DNA of 64,000 nt from Mesorhizobium sp. M3A.F.Ca.ET.080.04.2.1 (GCF_003952525.1 NZ_CP034451.1:930001-994000), one strand, 5' to 3'; counted from the first letter of the stretch, positions 8,396-18,377 are shown. Made by a program: numbers and translations. The notes: generated by a model not told the origin, from the letters alone.

Positions 8396-9442
8396 TCAGA
8401 TGCCCGCCGCCGGCGCCCAGATCACATCTTCAATCCGCGTTGCCCCCGTCGCCAGCATCACCAGCCGATCGAAGCCAAGCGCCGAGCCGCTTGCCTCGGG
8501 CATTACCGCTAGAGCATCGAGAAAATCCTCGTCGAGCGGATAGCGCTCGCCATAGACGCGCTCCTTCTCGTCCATCTCGGCGAGGAAGCGGCGGCGCTGT
8601 TCGGCCGGGTCGGTCAATTCGCCGAAGGCGTTGGCAAGCTCGACGCCGCAGCAATAGAGTTCGAAGCGCTCGGCGACGCGCGGATCGTCGGCACTTGGCC
8701 GGGCAAGTGCGGCCTCCGATACCGGATAGCCGTAGAGGATGGTGGCCCGCCCCTGCCCCAGCGCCGGCTCGACCTTTTCCACCATCACCCGGCTGAACAG
8801 GTCGGCCCAGTTGTCGTCGGGCGCGGTGCGCAGGCCGGCGCGGACCAGCGCTGCGTGCAGCGCGTCGCGGTCGGTGCCGCCGTCGGGGGCGACGGTCGCC
8901 AGCAGATCAATGCCGGTGTGCCGGGCGAAGGCTTCCGCGACGCTCAGCCGTTCCGGCTCGGCGAACGGGTCGGCGATGCGGCCACGAAAGCTGAAGCTTT
9001 TCGCACGGGCCTTTTCCGCGGCGAGCGCCAGGAAGTCGGCGCAGTCGGCCATCAGAGCCTCATAGGTCTCGCCGACGCGATACCATTCCAGCATGGTGAA
9101 TTCGGGGTGGTGCAGCGGCCCACGCTCGCGATTGCGCCAGACCGCGCCCAGGCTGAAGATGCGCGTCTCGCCCGCGGCAAGCAGCTTCTTGCAGGCGAAT
9201 TCCGGCGAGGTGTGGAGATAGAGCGGCTGGCGCGATCCGTCAGGCCCGATCGCCTCGGTGGCGAAGGCTGCAAGATGCGCCTCGTTGCCGGGCGAGGCCT
9301 GCAGCGCAGCCGTCGTCACCTCGATGAAGTCGCGTTCGGCAAACCAGGCTCGCAGCGCCGCGGCGATGGCGTTGCGCGCCATCAGCCTTGGCCGGCGGTC
9401 GGCATGGACATGCGGCGTCCACCAGGGCGAAGCGCCGGTCAT
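8396..9442 (-). CDS. epmA: EF-P lysyltransferase EpmA (truncated class II lysyl-tRNA synthetase paralogue)
   Basis: A 348-residue class II synthetase core without the anticodon-binding domain, as in EpmA/GenX/PoxA. Motif 2 is visible around [20 protein letters not shown], and motif 3 around [12 protein letters not shown]. EpmA attaches beta-lysine to Lys34 of elongation factor P in the cytoplasm. The start at ATG 9442 ([20 protein letters not shown]) matches the family's beginning; the open frame continues 19 codons upstream without family resemblance. The divergent neighbour is efp, its substrate, which strengthens the call. EpmB, the lysine 2,3-aminomutase that makes beta-lysine, is not in the window. 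Confidence 0.93.
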   Translation of the reverse strand: MTGASPWWTPHVHADRRPRLMARNAIAAALRAWFAERDFIEVTTAALQASPGNEAHLAAFATEAIGPDGSRQPLYLHTSPEFACKKLLAAGETRIFSLGAVWRNRERGPLHHPEFTMLEWYRVGETYEALMADCADFLALAAEKARAKSFSFRGRIADPFAEPERLSVAEAFARHTGIDLLATVAPDGGTDRDALHAALVRAGLRTAPDDNWADLFSRVMVEKVEPALGQGRATILYGYPVSEAALARPSADDPRVAERFELYCCGVELANAFGELTDPAEQRRRFLAEMDEKERVYGERYPLDEDFLDALAVMPEASGSALGFDRLVMLATGATRIEDVIWAPAAGI

Positions 9443-9571
9443 GGACAGGAAAATCGCGCAGAAGGCTGGCGGTTCGCCGCAAGATGCGCTAGGGCGCACG
9501 CGATGGCCGCCGTCGCCGATTTACGGCACTCAACGCTTGCAGGCCGAATAACTCGATTAGGATTGAATACC

Positions 9572-10141
9572 GTGGTCAAGGTCATCGCCAGTTCCTTACG
9601 CAAAGGCAACGTCGTCGATAAGGACGGCAAGCTCTATGTCATTCTCTTTGCCGAAAACATCCACCCTGGCAAGGGCACGCCGGTAACGCAGCTCGACATG
9701 CGCCGTATCGGCGACGGCGTGAAGGTCTCGGAGCGCTATCGCACGACCGAGATGGTCGAGCGCGCTTATGTCGAGGAACGCGAGCACACCTTCCTCTATG
9801 CCGACGGCGAAGGCTTCCATTTCATGAACCCGGAGAGCTACGACCAGGTCGTGGCCTCGGAAAGCGTGGTCGGCGACATGGCTCCCTACCTGCAGGAAGG
9901 CATGGCGGTGCAGCTAGCGCAGTTCAACGGCGCGCCGATCTCGCTGGTGCTGCCGCAGCGCGCCACTTTCGAGGTGGTGGAGACCGAGCCGGTCACCAAG
10001 GGCCAGACAGCGTCTTCTTCCTACAAGCCGGCCGTGCTTTCCAACGGCGTGCGCACCGCGGTGCCGCCACACATCTCCGCCGGCACGCGCGTGGTGGTGA
10101 TGACCGCCGACGGCTCCTATGTCGAGCGCGCCAAGGATTAG
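9572..10141 (+). CDS. efp: Elongation factor P
   Basis: A 189-residue EF-P, the usual length, with its three beta-barrel domains. It binds ribosomes stalled at polyproline and promotes peptide bond formation. The modification loop reads [10 protein letters not shown] with the lysine at residue 34, the site modified by EpmA-type enzymes, and epmA lies divergently upstream. The C-terminal domain carries [20 protein letters not shown]. The start is GTG 9572, preceded by AGGA at 9559-9562; this gives [15 protein letters not shown], the normal family N-terminus. The upstream frame extension into the antisense of epmA is not coding. Confidence 0.95.
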   Translation: MVKVIASSLRKGNVVDKDGKLYVILFAENIHPGKGTPVTQLDMRRIGDGVKVSERYRTTEMVERAYVEEREHTFLYADGEGFHFMNPESYDQVVASESVVGDMAPYLQEGMAVQLAQFNGAPISLVLPQRATFEVVETEPVTKGQTASSSYKPAVLSNGVRTAVPPHISAGTRVVVMTADGSYVERAKD

Positions 10142-10167
10142 AGCGGACGCCTGAAAAGTATCGGGCG

Positions 10168-10630
10168 GACTTGTTTGACGCATGTCGTCGTCCCAAAACC
10201 GCTGCGCACTTTTGGGCGACATGCCCTTTTGTCTGATGCATGTCGTTGTCGCAAAACCGCTGCGCACTTTGGGCGACATGCCCTTTTGTTTGACGCATGT
10301 CGTCGTCCCAAAACCGCTGCGCACTTTTGGGCGACATGCCCTTTTGTCTGATGCATGTCGTTGTCGCAAAACCGCTGCGCACTTTGGGCGACATGCCCTT
10401 TTGTTTGATGCATGTCGTTGTCCCAAAACCGCTGCGCACTTTTGGGCGACATGCCCTTTTGTTTGATGCATGTCGTTGTCCCAAAACCGCTGCGCACTTT
10501 TGGGCGACATGCCCTTTTGTTTGATGCATGTCGTTGTCCCAAAACCGCTGCGCACTTTTGGGCGACATGCCCTTTTGTTTGATGCATGTCGTTGTCCCAA
10601 AACCGCTGCGCACTTTTGGGCGACATGCAT
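10168..10630. repeat. Tandem array of eight 57/58-bp hairpin units between efp and bcsK
   Basis: Units begin at CATGTCG positions 10181, 10239, 10296, 10354, 10411, 10469, 10527 and 10585, spaced 57 or 58 bp. In each, CATGTCG pairs with CGACATG and CCCAAAA with TTTTGGG around the loop CCGCTGCGCAC, giving a 14-bp stem with a four-base bulge. In units 2 and 4 the left arm reads TGTCGC and the right arm loses a T, so TGTCGC can pair with GCGACA in a shifted register. Units 1-2 and 3-4 look like a duplicated pair; units 5-8 are nearly identical. The array fills the convergent gap, ending about 7 bp from the bcsK stop, and could end transcription from both sides. Confidence 0.95.
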
Positions 10631-10634
10631 TGGG

Positions 10635-12785
10635 TTACTGCATGTTCGATTGGCGTTCGTTCCTGACGTCGTTGAGGCCCCTCAGCGCGTCATGATTGCC
10701 GGTGGCCGCGGCGGCGCGAAACGCCTGCTCGGCGTCGGCGAAGCGGCGCAGCTTCAGATAGGCATAGCCGCGCAGCACCATCAGGCCGGTGCGCTCGGGC
10801 GCGATGCGCGCGCGCTCGTCGAGGGCCATGATCGTCTCGTTGTAGCGGCCGCGATCGAAAGCGGTGTTGGCCTGGGCCTCGAGCAGCGCCGTCCTGATCT
10901 CGATGCTGCGACCGGCCTCCATCGGCGCCTGCGAGGCGGCAATCGCCGCCCTGTCGATCAGTCCGGCGCGCAGATAGGCAAGGCTCTGGCCATAGGCGGC
11001 GTCGGCCCGCGTCCTGCCGGAGCCGCGCAGCGCGACGTCGAAGGCGGCCGCGGCCTCGATCGGCCTGTTGACCTGCATAAGGCACCAGCCGCGAGACAGC
11101 GCCGTCTGTGGCGACAGCGACGAAGGATCGAGCGTGGTCGAGCAGTTGCGGGGCGCCTGCCGTGCTCTGCCGGGCGTCGCCGCGCGCGGCCTGGCGGCGC
11201 TGTGCTCGCTGACCTCGACCTGGGCGAGCGGGCGGCGCCGCGACGGTTGCTCCTGCCCAGCCTCGTTCGAGGCAGCCGCGGCTTGCCTGGGCTTGCCGAC
11301 GGCGGCTGTCTCGATGCTGCGTTCGCCGACCGTCGGTATGCGCTCTGACCGGCCTATCCAAGCCGACTGGATTTCCCTGACGCCTGCCTTGTCGCCGGTC
11401 TTCCAGCGCGTCAGCGCAAGCCCGTAGGCGGAAGGCTCCTCATCGGGTTTCCACTCAAGCGCCAGCTTGAACCACTGCGCCGCGGTCTGCGGCTGGTTTA
11501 GGGCATCCGCATACCAACCGAACTGCTGCGCCGAGGCCGCGTCCTTGGCGGCGTAAACCGCCTGCACCATGCGCTGCAGCACTTGCGGGGTGAGCGGCGC
11601 CGGCGGCGTCATGGCGAGCAGGTTTGCCACCGCCGCGAGATAGACCTTGCGCGTATCGTCGTCCGTATCGCGCCACCGGAAGAGGATGTCCTCCGCCTCG
11701 GCCGGGCGGTTCTGGTTGATCAGGGCGAGCGCCAGGCCCTGCGACGACTTGGCGGTGTCTTCCTTGTCGCGCGCCTTGCGGAACCACGTCTCGGCCCTCT
11801 GCGGATTGTCACGCTGGACATAGTACCAGCCGAGCAGCAGATCGTCCGAAGCCAGGCCGCCTTCCCGGGCAAGGCCCTCAACCGTTGCGATGTCGGCGGC
11901 GGGAATGACCAGCTTCGGATCGGCATCGGCGTTGGCGAGGCTCTGCCTGGCGATGTCACCGCGCAAGGCGGCGAACTCGCCCTTGCCGTCGGGCGTCTTC
12001 TGCTCCGTCGCCAGCAATTGGTCCAGGTTCTGCCGCGACAGCAGCGGCAGTGCCTTCTGGACGGTGGCGAAGCGCTCCTCGGGCTTCTTGCAGTTGTCCA
12101 GGATGTAGAGATAGGCGTCCTTGGCGCGATCCTCGCGCCGGGTGCGCGCGAACGCCTCCGCGACACGCCACAGCACGTCGACGTCGCCGCATGTCAGGAG
12201 GCTGGAATTAGTCGAGCCGACGCGAATGACGGCATCATACTGCTTCAGGTTGGAGGCGTTGATGAGCTGCTCCCTCGCCTCCGCCAGCGCCAGCCGCTGC
12301 AGAAGGTCGGCCGGGGGCTGCCAGCCGGCCTGCGCCGTCTGCCGGTCCGCGATCGCCTTGCGCAACTCTGCCAGCTTGCCCGCCGAATAGAGCTTCCACA
12401 TCTGGTCGAGTTGCGGATCGCCCTGCCTGCGCACGGCCAGCGGATTTGCCGGCGGCGTCCAGTCCGGATAGAGCGCCTTGAGCCGCGCGATCTCGGCGTT
12501 CAGCCGCTTGGTGTCGCCCTTCGAGGCAAAGTAGCGCAGCGCGCTCTCGTCGATCTTTCGCGAGGATGCCGGCGCCACATCGGCGTCAACCGGCTGGTCG
12601 CCCTGGGCCAGGGTGATGGGCTTTGACAGGCTTTGCTGCGAGGCATCGTCGCGAGGGTTTTGCGCGGCATTCGGAAATGTCCCAGCTTTTGGGAAGGTCG
12701 CCGGGCTCGACAAATAGCCGCCCTGATGAAGCACCATGGCGCCGAGCAGTACCGTTCCGGCAGCTATGAAGATTGCCGGTTTCAT
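10635..12785 (-). CDS. bcsK: Cellulose operon TPR protein BcsK
   Basis: A 716-residue protein with an N-terminal signal anchor (KPAIFIAAGTVLLGAMVLHQ) and then mostly helical tetratricopeptide-type repeats (for example AKDAYLYILDNCKKPEERFA and LGWYYVQRDNPQRAETWFRK), with a basic, Pro/Ala-rich linker near residues 495-555. It lacks the C-terminal beta-barrel of BcsC. In the rhizobial (type III) cellulose operon this position is held by BcsK, a proposed periplasmic scaffold for export. Its ATG at 12785 overlaps the bcsZ stop as ATGA, which fixes the start over a GTG two codons upstream. It is the last gene of the operon. Confidence 0.85.
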   Translation of the reverse strand: MKPAIFIAAGTVLLGAMVLHQGGYLSSPATFPKAGTFPNAAQNPRDDASQQSLSKPITLAQGDQPVDADVAPASSRKIDESALRYFASKGDTKRLNAEIARLKALYPDWTPPANPLAVRRQGDPQLDQMWKLYSAGKLAELRKAIADRQTAQAGWQPPADLLQRLALAEAREQLINASNLKQYDAVIRVGSTNSSLLTCGDVDVLWRVAEAFARTRREDRAKDAYLYILDNCKKPEERFATVQKALPLLSRQNLDQLLATEQKTPDGKGEFAALRGDIARQSLANADADPKLVIPAADIATVEGLAREGGLASDDLLLGWYYVQRDNPQRAETWFRKARDKEDTAKSSQGLALALINQNRPAEAEDILFRWRDTDDDTRKVYLAAVANLLAMTPPAPLTPQVLQRMVQAVYAAKDAASAQQFGWYADALNQPQTAAQWFKLALEWKPDEEPSAYGLALTRWKTGDKAGVREIQSAWIGRSERIPTVGERSIETAAVGKPRQAAAASNEAGQEQPSRRRPLAQVEVSEHSAARPRAATPGRARQAPRNCSTTLDPSSLSPQTALSRGWCLMQVNRPIEAAAAFDVALRGSGRTRADAAYGQSLAYLRAGLIDRAAIAASQAPMEAGRSIEIRTALLEAQANTAFDRGRYNETIMALDERARIAPERTGLMVLRGYAYLKLRRFADAEQAFRAAAATGNHDALRGLNDVRNERQSNMQ

Positions 12786-13840
12786 AGGCACTCCGGATGA
12801 TGGCGGCGCGCATAGGCGAGCGCGAGCAGCTGGAGTGTCGAAGGATAGTAGTCGGTCGGCTGGAACGCCTTGAGATCGCCGGCCAGCGGCTTGCTCTCGA
12901 TAACGCAGGAGACGAGCGCCGGAATGATGCGGTAGCCGCTGTCGGCCAGCAACTGCCGCGTCTGTCCGGTCGCGATGTCGACGATGCGAACACGGCCTTG
13001 ATCGTCAGGCATCTGCGACAGGAACGGGGCAAGCAGGTCGCGGTCATGGATGCCGGCGCGCAGCAGGTAAAGCGGAATGCGAAGCGCGTTGTAGCTGAAC
13101 TCCTGCGGGAAGCCGTCGGCGACGGCCGGCTGCGCTTTCAACGAAACCCAATCAGGCGGCAGCTCCGAAGGTCCGATTTTCATCGAACTGGCCAGCAGGG
13201 TCCTGCCGTTGGCGGCAAGTTCGTTCCAGGGTCCGTCGGGGGCAAGCTCGGCCATCACCGGAAGCGCCTCGAAGACCCAGTAGGACGGATTGACGACCGG
13301 GCCGTCGGGACGGTCGCCGGCGGCAAAGCCGGAATTGCCGGGCTTGAGCAGAACGAGGTCGCCCACCTTCTCCAGGCTGCCGGCGGCGAGCGCCATCGCC
13401 ATGCCGGTCGCGGCCTGGGTAAGGTCGGGACGGTGCCATGCCTCGCCAGCCAACGCCAGGCCATAAGCGATCAGCAGATCGCCGTCGGAAGCGTTGTTCG
13501 TGTCGCTGATATGCGGCTTCGCGGCGGGGTCCCATTTCCAGGCCGCCAGGCCGTCGTCACGCACCATCATCTCCGTGCGCGTGAACGCCCAGATGCGGTC
13601 GAAATCGCCCCGGTTGCCGGCAAGGTAAGACAAAAGCAGCCCGTAACCCTGACCTTCGCTGTGACTTATCCCGCCATTGGCGTTGTCGACGATTCGACCG
13701 GCGGGGTCGAGGAACTTGTCCTTGTAGAGCGACCACTCCTGCGAGGTGATCGCTGCGGCCGCGAGGCTTGCCCGGGCTGGTGCGAGCAGCGAGGCGGCCA
13801 AGGCAAAGGCTACGAGAAAGGCCTGCACGGGACTGCTCAC
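12782..13840 (-). CDS. bcsZ: Periplasmic GH8 endoglucanase of the cellulose operon, BcsZ, with Asn at the putative base position
   Basis: A 352-residue secreted glycoside hydrolase family 8 protein (signal near VSSPVQAFLVAFALAASLLA). The catalytic acid region ISHSEGQGYGLLL places Glu at residue 62, and ASDGDLLIAYGL is the conserved Asp loop. In BcsZ and other GH8 enzymes the base is the Asp of a Y-D-A-x-R motif. Here the segment reads FSYNALRIPLYLL, with Asn251 (codon 13090-13088, AAC). BcsZ trims or edits nascent beta-1,4-glucan in the periplasm. The GTG start at 13840 overlaps the bcsB stop as GTGA, and its own stop overlaps bcsK. Whether it hydrolyses cellulose is in doubt. Confidence 0.9.
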   Translation of the reverse strand: MSSPVQAFLVAFALAASLLAPARASLAAAAITSQEWSLYKDKFLDPAGRIVDNANGGISHSEGQGYGLLLSYLAGNRGDFDRIWAFTRTEMMVRDDGLAAWKWDPAAKPHISDTNNASDGDLLIAYGLALAGEAWHRPDLTQAATGMAMALAAGSLEKVGDLVLLKPGNSGFAAGDRPDGPVVNPSYWVFEALPVMAELAPDGPWNELAANGRTLLASSMKIGPSELPPDWVSLKAQPAVADGFPQEFSYNALRIPLYLLRAGIHDRDLLAPFLSQMPDDQGRVRIVDIATGQTRQLLADSGYRIIPALVSCVIESKPLAGDLKAFQPTDYYPSTLQLLALAYARRHHPECL

Positions 13841-16185
13841 TTGCGGCGCCCCAGCGACGCAAGCAATCCTGCCGTTGCCAGCCCGAGCACGATCGACAAC
13901 ACCGTCAGCACCGCGGCGTAGGACAGCGCATTGGCCGACAGCCAGTTGGCGACGATCAGGCGGTAGTTGGATAGCGAAAAGGGCTGCGTCTCGACGAAAC
14001 TGAAGCGCGTGACGGGCAGCGTCGCAACCTTGTCGTCGCCGGAATCGACCGTTGTGAGATGGCCGCCCATCTGGCGCCAACTGCGTTGCTGGGTCAGCGT
14101 GCGCACGCCTTCGCGAAGCGCGCTGGCCGTCGGCGCGGTGATCACGGTCCAGGTGCCGCCGACGGTCGGGCTGGTTTCCTGCGCGACGAGCAGGCTGGCG
14201 CTGCCCTGCGGCGTGTATTCGGCCGGCCTGCCCGGGAAAATGCGGAAGGAATCCATGGAGATGTTGAAGGTCCTGCCCATCCAGTCCTCGAGCGAACTGA
14301 TCTGACCCCGCCAACCGCTGCCACGCAGCTTCTGGCGCCACTCGTCGAAAGTCGTTTCGGTGTTCGGCTTGATCGAGGCGACCACCAGTCCCCAGGTCGA
14401 GGAACTGTTGCCGGATACGCCGACCTGGGCTAGCACGGCCGGCGGAACTTGCGACAGCGGGCTGATGAAGACAGCGTTGCGATCGGACACGGCTGCCGCG
14501 GCGGTCGATGAATCCACACCGATCAGGCGGCCGGCGGCCACCGACATGCGTGCCATGAGCGTCACTCCGGCCGAGACCGTCTCGGGCTGGGCGCGGTCCA
14601 TGATAAGAGGCAGCGCATAATCGGTTCTGCTGTAGGGCGCACCGGTGCCGCTGATCGCGGCAAGATCCGGAATCCGGGCGATCCGGGCGAAGTCGGGCAT
14701 GACGAGCTCGGACGTGTCGAAGACGGCAAAGCGCTGAGCGCCCTGAGCAGTGGCGCCCGGGGCGCAGATGGCGTCTGCCTCGGTCAACAACACCGCCTCG
14801 ATCGCAATAGTGTTCTCGCCCGGCCGGAAGTGGCGCATCGTCACCTTGATCGGCAGGTGACGCAGGATCTCGCCGCCCGCGGTGGTGATCGGCACGGTGG
14901 CGGCGATGTTGTCGTTGACATAGACGTCGATATGGCTGCCCGGCAGCACCTCCGCCGAATAGGCGGCGTCGAGCAGGATGGTGGCCTGGCCATAGGCGCC
15001 GGCATAAAAATCTGAGGGCACACCGACAGCGAGATCGGTGCGGATCCGGCGACCCGAAAATTCCTGGGTGTTCACGCCGAGATCGGAGAATTTGAGCGTG
15101 CTGGCGCCGAGCAGCATCGGCACGTCGGGCGTGCGCCAGCTTCGCGTGCCGAGGCTGGTGCGCAGGCTGCCGACCGGGCGATCCACCTGCTTGGCGAGGT
15201 CGTCGATCGCCGTGTCGACGGCCTGCCAGTTCGGACCGCTGACGACCAGGGTCGAAGGGCCGAGCTTCGGGTCGTCGACCATTGTTGCAACCGGTCCCGC
15301 CTCCGCTCCCTCGGGCAGCCTCGCCACCAGCTTGGCGATATCGGCGGCGGGGCCGAGAACGACGTTGGCCACGCCGGGGCCGGAGGCAGGCGAACCGGTC
15401 TCGCTGACCTCGAAGGACTGGTTCGGCATGTTGGCCATCAACGCCAGCGCCTCGCCGAGCCGCACCGTCGGCGCCGTTGAGACAGCCTGGGCCATGGATG
15501 GCACAATCAGGTTGAAGGTCGTGGCTCCGTTTTCATCGACGCCGACGGCGCGCAGATCCTCGACCCGTTTCCAGTGTCCTGCTTCCGCGCCCTCGAAGGA
15601 GAAGAAGCTGCGCGCGAGATCGATCTGGGTCCACAACTCATAGGTCGACTGGATGGTGCAGTCGGTGCGATGCCGCTGCACCGCCGAAATCACGATATCG
15701 TTCAACCCGGCATGCAAAACCTTCGGCGGAACGGTGGCGACAATGTCGGCGGCATCGTCCGAGGCGGCGATCGGCTCGTCGACGACCTTGGTGCCGTTAA
15801 TCGACACGGTCATGCGCGAAGCCTCCGGGGCGACGACGACCGCATTCTGATAGCCGAGATGGAGCTCGCTTGCTGCGTCGGCCTGCTCGGGCGTCAGGAA
15901 GACCGACCAGGAGCGTTGCGCATATTCGCCGGAAAGCACGAGTTCGCTGAACGGTATGAAGTGGCGTTTGGCGGGTTGAATGGCGGCCTGCTGTATCCCG
16001 GGCTCGGCCGTGCCCCTATTACCCGCGGCAGATGACGGCGTGGTCCCCGGCAGGACAGTCTGGGCTCCAGGTGCGGGCGGCTGCGAAGGCGGCGCGGCCG
16101 GTCGCTCCTCGGACATGTCGAACGGGGTCTGTGCGGCCGTTGGCCACGTCGCCAGCAGAAGCAGAAGCAGCCAGACGCTTCTCAT
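13837..16185 (-). CDS. bcsB: Cellulose synthase periplasmic subunit BcsB
   Basis: A 782-residue protein with a signal peptide (MRSVWLLLLLLATWPTAAQT), a proline-rich linker, two alternating carbohydrate-binding and flavodoxin-like modules, and a C-terminal membrane anchor (NALSYAAVLTVLSIVLGLAT) followed by GRRK. The anchor packs against BcsA and is required for synthase activity in this family, while the periplasmic part guides the glucan. The segment HRTDCTIQSTYELWTQIDL is a typical BcsB stretch. ATG 16185 overlaps the bcsA stop as ATGA, and its stop overlaps the bcsZ GTG, so the genes are translationally coupled. Confidence 0.93.
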   Translation of the reverse strand: MRSVWLLLLLLATWPTAAQTPFDMSEERPAAPPSQPPAPGAQTVLPGTTPSSAAGNRGTAEPGIQQAAIQPAKRHFIPFSELVLSGEYAQRSWSVFLTPEQADAASELHLGYQNAVVVAPEASRMTVSINGTKVVDEPIAASDDAADIVATVPPKVLHAGLNDIVISAVQRHRTDCTIQSTYELWTQIDLARSFFSFEGAEAGHWKRVEDLRAVGVDENGATTFNLIVPSMAQAVSTAPTVRLGEALALMANMPNQSFEVSETGSPASGPGVANVVLGPAADIAKLVARLPEGAEAGPVATMVDDPKLGPSTLVVSGPNWQAVDTAIDDLAKQVDRPVGSLRTSLGTRSWRTPDVPMLLGASTLKFSDLGVNTQEFSGRRIRTDLAVGVPSDFYAGAYGQATILLDAAYSAEVLPGSHIDVYVNDNIAATVPITTAGGEILRHLPIKVTMRHFRPGENTIAIEAVLLTEADAICAPGATAQGAQRFAVFDTSELVMPDFARIARIPDLAAISGTGAPYSRTDYALPLIMDRAQPETVSAGVTLMARMSVAAGRLIGVDSSTAAAAVSDRNAVFISPLSQVPPAVLAQVGVSGNSSSTWGLVVASIKPNTETTFDEWRQKLRGSGWRGQISSLEDWMGRTFNISMDSFRIFPGRPAEYTPQGSASLLVAQETSPTVGGTWTVITAPTASALREGVRTLTQQRSWRQMGGHLTTVDSGDDKVATLPVTRFSFVETQPFSLSNYRLIVANWLSANALSYAAVLTVLSIVLGLATAGLLASLGRRK

Positions 16186-18377
16186 GGCCGCTTCTCCGCG
16201 AGCTGTCCAACCTGCGCGCTCCTGGTTCTGCCCCGCAGATCGCGCCAGAAATAGACCAGGCCGCGATAGGTCTGGAAAATCGCGAGGCGCAGGAACCAGC
16301 CCGTGCCGCGCAGCAGGCCCGGATTGCCGCGCCGCGAAAGCTGGAACTGCTCCCACTGCTTGGAATTGGCGAAGATCAGGTCGGCGACCAGCCGGTGGTG
16401 CACGGCCTCGCTCGGCTGGTAGAGGCAGCCGACCGCGATGCCGTCGGAGGTGCGCTCGAAGTTGCGGATGGCGACCGGCAGCACCGCCTCGGTGCCGTCG
16501 GCGAACAGCTTGAAACGGATACCGGCCCTGGCATCCTTGGCAAGATCCTCGAGCTCGGCGTCCAGCACGGTGAGGCGCGCGCCGAAGGCCGAGACGTTCT
16601 CGATCGTGCCCTTGTACCATTTGCCGTCGATCTCGAAATCGGCGCGACGGCTAACCTTGACGCGCCTGGTGGCGGCACGCTCACCCCGTTCGGAGACGAC
16701 ACCCAGCGCACAGCCCGCCATGATGAGGTTGAGCAGGTTCCAGCCGCCGACGACCAGTGTCACGTCCGCCTTGTAAGGCTCGGTGTAGACCTTGTAGGCC
16801 GTCATGGCGACGCCGACCAGGAGCACGCCGAAGATGACGAAGAAGGGCTTGCCGATCTCCGACAGACGGCTGGTCGCGATCGACTCGTCCTTGGCCGTCA
16901 CCTTGAAGGTCGGCTTGCGCGGATTGAGGATCACCGAAACGATGGCCGGCAAAAGATGCACGGTCTGCACATATTCGTAGAGCTCTGAGATCCACGGCCA
17001 GCGGAAGGCGCCGTAGAGATAATTCTGCATCATCAGGTTCACGATCATGTAGCTCAGCGTATAGGCCATGAACTCGCCGCCGGAGGCGGTGAATATCTGC
17101 AGGTCGAAGAACAGGTAGAAGAGCGGCGCGACCAGGAAGATGGCGCGCGGGAACGGGAACAGCCAGAACAGCGTCGAGGACATGTAGCAGAGGCGCTGCG
17201 GGATCGAGAGGCCGCGCTTCAACGGCGGGAAACGGAAGCGCAGGATCTGCATCATGCCTTGCGCCCAGCGGCTGCGCTGGCCGATGAAGCTGGCGAAGGT
17301 GGCGGGTTGCAGGCCGGCGATCAGCGGCTTGTCGACATAGACGCTGTGCCAGCCGCGCGCGTGCAATTCAACCGCGGTCTCGCAGTCCTCGGTGATGCTG
17401 ACGCCGCTGAAGCCGTTGGTCTCGACAAGCGCCGAGCGCCGCAGCACCGCGGCCGAGCCGCAGAAGAAGGACGCGTTCCATTTGTCGAGGCCGCGCTGGA
17501 TGATGCCGTAGAACATCTCGTTCTCCGAGGGCATCTTCTCGAAGGTCTTCAGATTGCGCTCGACAGGATCGGGGTTAAGGAAGAAATGCGGCGTCTGCAC
17601 CAGGAACAGGCGCGGATCCTCATCGAAATAGCCGACGGTCTTTTTCAGGAAATCGCGCGCCGGCGCATGGTCGGCGTCGAAGACCGCGACCAACTCGCCG
17701 GTCGACGTGGCGAGCCCGTTGTTGAGATTGCCGGCCTTGGCATGCTCGTTGCGGTCGCGCGTCAGATAGTTGACCCCGAGATCGGCGGCGAGCTTCTGCA
17801 ACCGGGCGTGACGACGCTCGGCATTGGTGGCGTCGACGATGCGGTCGGAGTTGCGCTTCTGCAGCGTGCCGCCGTCGTCGAGCAGCCAGACGGTGAACCT
17901 GTCCGGCGGATAGTCCATGCCTCTCGCCGCGGCCATGGTGTTGGCGAGCAGATCGGGATCTTCGTTGTAGGTCGGGATGAAGACATCGACGGTCGGCAGC
18001 CGGTCATTGGAGTTGGCACGCGACGGGCGCGAAGGCAGCGGCAGCGCGACGACGAAGAGGCTGAGCGCCAGCATCATGACGCTGTAGAGTTCGGCCAAAT
18101 AGAGCAGCACGCCGGGGATGAAGTTTTCCAGCTGATTGACCGGCGGCAGCGTGCTGGTCGTGCGCCAATAGACGTAACGCATGACGATGGCGGTACCGAA
18201 AGCCAGCGCGATCAGCCGCCAGATGCCGTCAGGACGCACCAGCTTGAGGATCATCATGGCGAGGAGCACGCTCATCGAGGCGACGAGCTGCGTTTCCAGG
18301 CTGATCGGCAGCGACACCATGGTGATGACGCAGACCGAAGCCATTGCCCATTGCAAGACGATCAGGAACTTCCGCAT
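16182..18377 (-). CDS. bcsA: Cellulose synthase catalytic subunit BcsA (UDP-glucose, c-di-GMP dependent)
   Basis: A 731-residue inner-membrane GT2 glycosyltransferase that polymerises UDP-glucose into cellulose and extrudes it. Visible motifs in order: LLDDGG, the DxD in AVFDADHAPARDF, TED in SGVSITEDCETAVE, and QRSRWAQG, the signature of processive synthases. After the last membrane helices the PilZ domain carries RRVKVSRRADF and ENVSAFGARL, the RxxxR and NxSxxG elements that bind c-di-GMP, so output should depend on that messenger. The start at ATG 18377 has AGAGG upstream. It follows bcsN by 143 bp on the same strand and overlaps bcsB. Confidence 0.95.
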   Translation of the reverse strand: MRKFLIVLQWAMASVCVITMVSLPISLETQLVASMSVLLAMMILKLVRPDGIWRLIALAFGTAIVMRYVYWRTTSTLPPVNQLENFIPGVLLYLAELYSVMMLALSLFVVALPLPSRPSRANSNDRLPTVDVFIPTYNEDPDLLANTMAAARGMDYPPDRFTVWLLDDGGTLQKRNSDRIVDATNAERRHARLQKLAADLGVNYLTRDRNEHAKAGNLNNGLATSTGELVAVFDADHAPARDFLKKTVGYFDEDPRLFLVQTPHFFLNPDPVERNLKTFEKMPSENEMFYGIIQRGLDKWNASFFCGSAAVLRRSALVETNGFSGVSITEDCETAVELHARGWHSVYVDKPLIAGLQPATFASFIGQRSRWAQGMMQILRFRFPPLKRGLSIPQRLCYMSSTLFWLFPFPRAIFLVAPLFYLFFDLQIFTASGGEFMAYTLSYMIVNLMMQNYLYGAFRWPWISELYEYVQTVHLLPAIVSVILNPRKPTFKVTAKDESIATSRLSEIGKPFFVIFGVLLVGVAMTAYKVYTEPYKADVTLVVGGWNLLNLIMAGCALGVVSERGERAATRRVKVSRRADFEIDGKWYKGTIENVSAFGARLTVLDAELEDLAKDARAGIRFKLFADGTEAVLPVAIRNFERTSDGIAVGCLYQPSEAVHHRLVADLIFANSKQWEQFQLSRRGNPGLLRGTGWFLRLAIFQTYRGLVYFWRDLRGRTRSAQVGQLAEKRP

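Noticed and set aside
10181..10627. CRISPR array
   Set aside because: Units are contiguous, with no unique spacers and no cas genes nearby.
9914..10630. Open frames and repeated peptides in the 58-bp array
   Set aside because: The reading frames come from the repeat itself and lack a ribosome site; the hairpin pairing explains the conservation better.
12782..14341. BcsZ beginning within bcsB
   Set aside because: The longer frame has no signal peptide; the GTG overlapping the bcsB stop at 13840 gives a proper exported start.
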